From Verrucomicrobiia bacterium (lineage in GTDB: Bacteria; Zixibacteria; MSB-5A5; DSPP01): 56,428 nucleotides of DNA. Position numbers and translations under genes: made by a program. Location: positions 1 to 56,428 of the forward strand of contig DATLYY010000009.1 of the NCBI GenBank assembly GCA_035574275.1, given 5' to 3'. The number at the start of each line of letters is the position of its first letter. Position 1 is the first letter of the stretch. Below the pieces are notes generated by a model. It worked only from the letters and a program-made list of their open reading frames with translations, had not been told where the DNA came from and did not search any database. Below, in pieces: positions 53,259 to 56,428 of the stretch.

Positions 53259-53717
53259 TTATGACGGTTCATTCTTCCTTCCGTTTCCGGCCCGCTCGGG
53301 AAGCACCTTGCTCAAATCCGTGGCCAAAATCCCGCCGAGACATTGATTCAGCCGTTTCTGGAGGGTCATCCGCTGACGGTGGGCCGGGCAAATCCGCTCC
53401 CCCGGGCAAAGGCGGTGCTCGTCCAACAAACAGGCCTCGTGCCCAAGCGGCCCGTCGCAGGCCTGGATGATGTCACGGGCGCTGATCTGCCCGGGTGGGC
53501 GGGAAAGAGAATACCCCCGCACGTTGCCCCGGTGGGAATTTAGGATGCCCGAGTGAGTCAAAACCTGCAGGATTTTGGAAAGAAAGGAGGCGGGGATTTC
53601 GGTCTGGCGGCTCAACTGGCCGGTGGTAAAAACCAGCCCGGCCGGCCGGCCGGCCAGATAGGCCACCGTCCTCAGCGCGTACTGGCACCCCTTGGAAAGG
53701 GGCATCAACCGGGTCAT
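53259..53717 (-). CDS. Rrf2-family regulator (copy A)
   Basis: A 152-residue winged-helix regulator: MTRLMPLSKGCQYALRTVAYLA, recognition region TTGQLSRQTEIPASFLSKILQVLTHSGILNSHRG, the Rrf2 wing RGYSLSRP, and a Cys cluster in HEACLLDEHRLCPGERICPAHR (three Cys) that probably holds an iron-sulfur cluster, as in IscR, NsrR or RsrR. I placed the start at the ATG with AGGAA upstream. It is divergent from the tetraheme gene and about 51% identical by eye to copy B. Its own promoter has the palindromic operator, so it is likely autoregulated. Confidence 0.9.
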   Translation of the reverse strand: MTRLMPLSKGCQYALRTVAYLAGRPAGLVFTTGQLSRQTEIPASFLSKILQVLTHSGILNSHRGNVRGYSLSRPPGQISARDIIQACDGPLGHEACLLDEHRLCPGERICPAHRQRMTLQKRLNQCLGGILATDLSKVLPERAGNGRKNEPS

Positions 53718-53731
53718 TCGTTCCTCATATA

Positions 53732-53754
53732 CAGTAGAGCCGCTCGCTCCACTG
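53732..53754 (-). promoter_or_regulatory. Rrf2-type operator, site 3 (rrf2 copy A)
   Basis: CAGTAGAG-N7-CTCCACTG on the plus strand, which is CAGTGGAG-N7-CTCTACTG on the minus strand. It sits between the -10 box and the RBS of regulator copy A. Confidence 0.75.
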
Positions 53755-53760
53755 ACTCCA

Positions 53761-53789
53761 AGATAAGCGCGGGCCGCCCGGCCTGTCAA
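53761..53789 (-). promoter_or_regulatory. Promoter of rrf2 copy A
   Basis: Minus strand: TTGACA (53784-53789), 17 nt, TTATCT (53761-53766). An 18-nt spacing to TATCTT is equally possible. The operator begins a few nt downstream. Confidence 0.7.
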
Positions 53790-53858
53790 GCACTTTTTTT
53801 GGCCCCCCGCCCCGGCGGCGAACGCGGCCGGCAAGGCGGGATGGGGACAAGAAAATGC

Positions 53859-53887
53859 TTGACAGGCGGCTCTTCACCCCCTACTTT
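53859..53887 (+). promoter_or_regulatory. Promoter of tetraheme cytochrome gene
   Basis: TTGACA (53859-53864), 17-nt spacer, TACTTT (53882-53887). Transcription would start near 53894, inside or just before the operator. Confidence 0.75.
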
Positions 53888-53897
53888 GCGGTGGGCA

Positions 53898-53920
53898 CAG
53901 TGGAGTCGACTGCTCTACTG
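53898..53920 (+). promoter_or_regulatory. Rrf2-type operator, site 4 (tetraheme gene)
   Basis: CAGTGGAG-N7-CTCTACTG, ten nt after the -10 box. Apart from the 7-nt centre, this is the same sequence as site 3 read on its own strand. Confidence 0.8.
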
Positions 53921-53995
53921 ATTGACGAGGAGGGTGGCCGGAAGCAGCCTGTGAAAAGGGAACGGAAAAGACGGAACGCGAAACAAGGAGGAGCC

Positions 53996-54544
53996 ATGTT
54001 TAAAAAACTGACGGTCGGAATGTTGTTTTTGGGGGCGGCCGCCCTGGTGTTTGCCGGGCCGGCCGGAGCCGGGTTTAAGTATGTCGGGGCCGACAAGTGC
54101 AAAACCTGCCACAACACGCAGGCGATGGGGAAAATGTACGATAAATGGATGCAATCCGCCCACGCCAAGGCGTATGCCACCCTGGCATCAGACACCGCAA
54201 AGGCGGTGGCCAAAAAAATGGGCATTGACGACCCGCAGAAAAGCGAAAAATGCCTGAAGTGCCATACCACGGATTACGAAGCGCACAAAGCCCAGGCCCC
54301 GGACATGGCCTGGGTGGCGGAGGGGATCGGCTGCGAGCAGTGCCATGGCCCGGGCGAAAAGTACAAAGCCTTGAGCGTGATGAAAGACAAAAAGCTCTCG
54401 ATGCAAAACGGGCTTATTGTCCCGGACGAGAAAACCTGTTTGAAATGCCACGGCAACCCGGAAAATCCGTTCAACAAACCGTTCGTTTTTGCCGAGGCCT
54501 ACAAAAAAATCGAACACCGGAAGCCGAAAACCGGGACAAAGTAA
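53996..54544 (+). CDS. Tetraheme c554-like cytochrome
   Basis: A 182-residue exported protein. A signal peptide (MFKKLTVGMLFLGAAALVFAGPAGA) is followed by FKYVGADKCKTCHNTQAMGKMYDKWMQSAHAKAY, the typical start of cytochrome c554-family proteins. It has four CxxCH motifs (CKTCH, CLKCH, CEQCH, CLKCH), and AEGIGCEQCHGPGEKYK is the family core. It is probably a small periplasmic electron shuttle between the bc complex and the conduit, or part of a nitrogen or iron pathway. Strong RBS AAGGAGG. It lies between the two rrf2 genes. Confidence 0.9.
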   Translation: MFKKLTVGMLFLGAAALVFAGPAGAGFKYVGADKCKTCHNTQAMGKMYDKWMQSAHAKAYATLASDTAKAVAKKMGIDDPQKSEKCLKCHTTDYEAHKAQAPDMAWVAEGIGCEQCHGPGEKYKALSVMKDKKLSMQNGLIVPDEKTCLKCHGNPENPFNKPFVFAEAYKKIEHRKPKTGTK

Positions 54545-54566
54545 TTCCAGTTGCGGGCTTGACGCG

Positions 54567-54607
54567 GAGCGGTCGGATCGCCTTGCAGGGCGGCGGCCGC
54601 TCATTTT
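54567..54607 (+). terminator. Hairpin after tetraheme gene
   Basis: GAGCGG (54567-54572) opens a long imperfect stem closed by CCGCTC (54597-54602), with inner CGCC/GGCG pairs and a TTGCA loop, then ATTTTC. A plausible terminator separating it from rrf2 copy B. Confidence 0.55.
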
Positions 54608-54641
54608 CTGGCCGGTTTCCCGCCCGGCGGCCGAAAACCGC

Positions 54642-54670
54642 TTGACGGACACCAAGGGCCGCCCTACATT
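54642..54670 (+). promoter_or_regulatory. Promoter of rrf2 copy B
   Basis: TTGACG (54642-54647), 17-nt spacer, TACATT (54665-54670). Confidence 0.65.
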
Positions 54671-54681
54671 ATGGGCGGAGT

Positions 54682-54704
54682 CGGTGGAGAAAATGGGTCT
54701 ATTA
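54682..54704 (+). promoter_or_regulatory. Rrf2-type operator, site 5 (rrf2 copy B)
   Basis: CGGTGGAG-N7-GTCTATTA, eleven nt after the -10. The left half agrees with the other sites at seven of eight positions. The right half is degenerate (compare CTCTACTG and CTCCATTA). The alignment extends into AATTAAACG against GATTGACGA at site 4. Confidence 0.5.
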
Positions 54705-54727
54705 ATTAAACGGGAAAGGATGAACTG

Positions 54728-55189
54728 ATGGCACGACTATTACCGCTTTCCAAAGGCTGCCAGTACGCCATACGCACGGCTGCCTATCTTTCTTTGGAAC
54801 CGATGGGCACGGTTTTCCCCCGGCAGGAAATCAGCCGGCGGACAAAAATCCCCTATGCCTTTGTTTCCAAAATTCTTCAGTCGTTGACCAAGGCCGGACT
54901 TCTCCGTTCCCACCGGGGGGCCCGGCGGGGCTATTCGCTGGCCCGGCCGGCGCAGAAAATCAGCCTGCTGGATGTCATCGCCGCCTACGACGGCCCGTTG
55001 GGGCATGAGGGGTGTCTTTTGGACGATTACAAGCTTTGTCCGGGCGAACGGGTTTGCGCCGTCCACCACCGGCGGATGGCCGTCCAGAAAAAGCTGACCG
55101 AGGACCTTTCCTCGGCAAAGATCGCCGAAATTGCCAAAACGCTCTTCACTCGCCACAGCGGGGGAAAGCATAACTTATTGGAGGGGTAA
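54728..55189 (+). CDS. Rrf2-family regulator (copy B)
   Basis: A 153-residue paralogue of copy A: MARLLPLSKGCQYAIRTAAYLSLEP, PYAFVSKILQSLTKAGLLRSHRGARRGYSLARP, and the three-Cys cluster HEGCLLDDYKLCPGERVCAVHHRRM. The near-identical helix-turn-helix suggests the two proteins read the same operator. Copy A has an additional Cys in IIQACDGPLG and in LNQCLGG that copy B lacks. It starts with ATG after GGAAAGGATGAACTG. It may respond to iron, redox state or nitrosative stress through an iron-sulfur cluster. Confidence 0.9.
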   Translation: MARLLPLSKGCQYAIRTAAYLSLEPMGTVFPRQEISRRTKIPYAFVSKILQSLTKAGLLRSHRGARRGYSLARPAQKISLLDVIAAYDGPLGHEGCLLDDYKLCPGERVCAVHHRRMAVQKKLTEDLSSAKIAEIAKTLFTRHSGGKHNLLEG

Positions 55190-55258
55190 AGGAGGCCGCC
55201 GCAGCCGTTCGGCGCTCGGACGTTCTTCCGCTAAAATTCGGGGGACAAAAAATTTTAA

Positions 55259-55332
55259 AGCGGGAAACGGGATTCGAACCCGCGACATTCACCTTGGCAA
55301 GGTGACGCTCTAGCCAGCTGAGCTATTCCCGC
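55259..55332 (-). tRNA. tRNA-Gly (GCC)
   Basis: Minus strand: acceptor GCGGGAA/TTCCCGC, D arm TAGCTCAGCTGGCTAGAGC, anticodon stem TCACC/GGTGA around TTGCCAA (anticodon GCC), T arm GGGTTCGAATCCC, discriminator T. The CCA end is not encoded. Confidence 0.95.
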
Positions 55333-55368
55333 ATCGATAGAAAAGAATATAACTTCCACCGCCGGTTG

Positions 55369-56428
55369 TCAATATTTGCGGGCGGCCAAAAGCTCCGCCG
55401 CCCCGGGTGCCAGCCGCAAAAGAAACGAATCCTGCACGGCCGCCTCGGCGTGGCGCTTCTGAGCCATGAGCAAATCCCGGTAGTAGAACCGGCCCAAGGG
55501 TCCTCCGCCGTCCAGCTCCATCCCCTTTTTAAGATAGCTTTCCACGGAATCGGTTTGCCCGGCAAGCGAATAAAAATAGGCGAGCATAATGTAGCCGCCG
55601 GAAAAGTCTCCGGGGCCTAGACCGATCGCCTCCCGCAGCCGCTCAATTCCCAGAATGGGGTTTTTGGCGGCAAGCTGGTTTAATGCCTCGTTGAAAAGGT
55701 TGGCGAACTGGGGGGGGCGGTCCGGCCGCAGCCCGGCGGGCCGGTCTTGGAAACGGCGGTAAAAGACGTCGAAAAGCCCCCCCTGGTACGAAAACTCCAG
55801 CCGGTAATTCTGGCGGAAGTCCGGATACAAGAGCAACGCCCGCTCCGCGGGGGCGGAGGGCTTCACCCCGGTCGAGAACATAATCACCTCCGGCTTTTGA
55901 GCGAGCACGTATCCAGCGTTGTAATGTTTTTCCCGCCAGGAGGAGACGATTCCCTCTATCCTTGCCGGATTGCGCGCGATGGCGGGCTCGGTCAGGCCCA
56001 GCATGTCGATGACCCGCCGGTTGCCGACTGTGTAGGAAAACGCCCCGATGGTCGAAATGGCGAAGCTCTGCGCGGCCGTCTTCCGGGCAAAATAATCGGC
56101 GGCATGCGTCATGCTTTGAATCAGCGCCACTTCATTGACGGCCGCATTCCGGAGATAGGGAAAAGCGGCGCGGTAGGAAAGGCCCGCCATGGCCAGAATC
56201 GTCAAAATGAAAACCGGAGCGCTGTACCAGCGTTTGCCCAACAGCCGATGCGCAACCTCCGCCGTGGGCGGGTATAGGAAGAAGAGAATGGGTACGAAGA
56301 AGCGGTGGGCTTTCAAGACGTCGCCGCCAATCAGGACAAGGTAGAGGGTGTAGCCGGCAAAAACCAAAAGGGAAAATTGCGAAAAGGTCGAAAGTTTCTT
56401 CCAGAATAGGACGGGGAGGAGTAGAAAA
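55369..56428 (-). CDS. Polytopic membrane protein with TPR-like tail (partial)
   Basis: A minus-strand gene that runs off the window end: no stop interrupts the frame up to 56428, so the true start lies outside. The visible 350 residues begin with hydrophobic segments (LLVFAGYTLYLVLIGGDVLKAHRFFVPILFFLYP, then APVFILTILAMAGLSY), followed by an exposed region with VIDMLGLTEPAIARN and a C-terminal helical repeat part (NPILGIERLREAIGLGPGDFSGGYIMLAYFYSLAGQTDSVESYLKKGMELD) resembling a TPR. The layout resembles ArnT/mannosyltransferase-like membrane proteins with the catalytic N terminus off-window. Function is not assigned. Confidence 0.65.
   Translation of the reverse strand, partial: FLLLPVLFWKKLSTFSQFSLLVFAGYTLYLVLIGGDVLKAHRFFVPILFFLYPPTAEVAHRLLGKRWYSAPVFILTILAMAGLSYRAAFPYLRNAAVNEVALIQSMTHAADYFARKTAAQSFAISTIGAFSYTVGNRRVIDMLGLTEPAIARNPARIEGIVSSWREKHYNAGYVLAQKPEVIMFSTGVKPSAPAERALLLYPDFRQNYRLEFSYQGGLFDVFYRRFQDRPAGLRPDRPPQFANLFNEALNQLAAKNPILGIERLREAIGLGPGDFSGGYIMLAYFYSLAGQTDSVESYLKKGMELDGGGPLGRFYYRDLLMAQKRHAEAAVQDSFLLRLAPGAAELLAARKY

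Overview
This is a 56.4 kb bacterial chromosome segment of moderately high GC. No rRNA, CRISPR array or insertion sequence was found. Several features point to an uncultured Gram-negative lineage of the FCB group, with candidate phylum Zixibacteria or a relative as a low-confidence guess. These features are outer-membrane barrels ending in Phe, a secreted protein with a type-IX-like C-terminal tail, PD40/NHL/PQQ propellers, very heme-rich cytochromes, a menaquinol-type bc complex with a PDWY motif, and a variant System I CcmE (CxxxY). Promoters of the form TTGACA-N17-TATNNT recur, so a sigma70-like factor reads most of the window.

Layout. 1-655 is non-coding with palindromes. 656-12489 is housekeeping and envelope: a PLD-like membrane protein, serA-serC on the minus strand, a peptidase/propeller/barrel protein, an S9 oligopeptidase, a PQQ-propeller lipoprotein and a HEAT-repeat protein. 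12695-18081 is a stress cluster (hsp20, dnaK, rpoZ, clpB). 18082-21260 looks like an acquired patch: a frameshifted Mrr-type restriction gene, a citrate synthase with different codon use, and a small secreted ORF, bordered by similar TTGACAG sequences. 21280-27801 holds a leucyl aminopeptidase, a Rieske/cytochrome b-c module, a sorted secreted protein and archease-RtcB. 27973-29904 (minus) holds a DUF1573 protein, a cysteine-synthase-family enzyme and tRNA-Cys. 30324-39280 is a tight operon for amino-acid and 2-oxoacid catabolism: a tryptophanase/tyrosine phenol-lyase family enzyme, NfnAB, KorAB, and an uncharacterised 714-residue protein ending in a [4Fe-4S] ferredoxin domain.

The most striking part is 39375-55189. 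One long operon encodes a small secreted protein, a cytochrome with 42 CxxCH motifs in 1036 residues, an NHL-repeat protein, a 7-heme cytochrome, an outer-membrane barrel, two CsgG/LpoB-like lipoproteins and a second NHL protein. A 6-heme cytochrome follows under its own promoter. Then come ccmE-ccmF (minus), a tetraheme c554-like cytochrome, and two Rrf2-family regulators with three-Cys clusters. The soluble cytochromes total 59 heme motifs. Five promoters in this region (both large cytochrome transcripts, the tetraheme gene and both regulator genes) carry a related palindrome, core TRGAG-N7-CTC (one half degenerate at the last gene), just downstream of the -10 box. I read this as an Rrf2-controlled, probably iron-sulfur or redox-responsive regulon for an envelope-spanning or extracellular electron-transfer conduit. 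The window ends inside a polytopic membrane protein gene next to a tRNA-Gly.

All calls are from reading the sequence. No database search was run.
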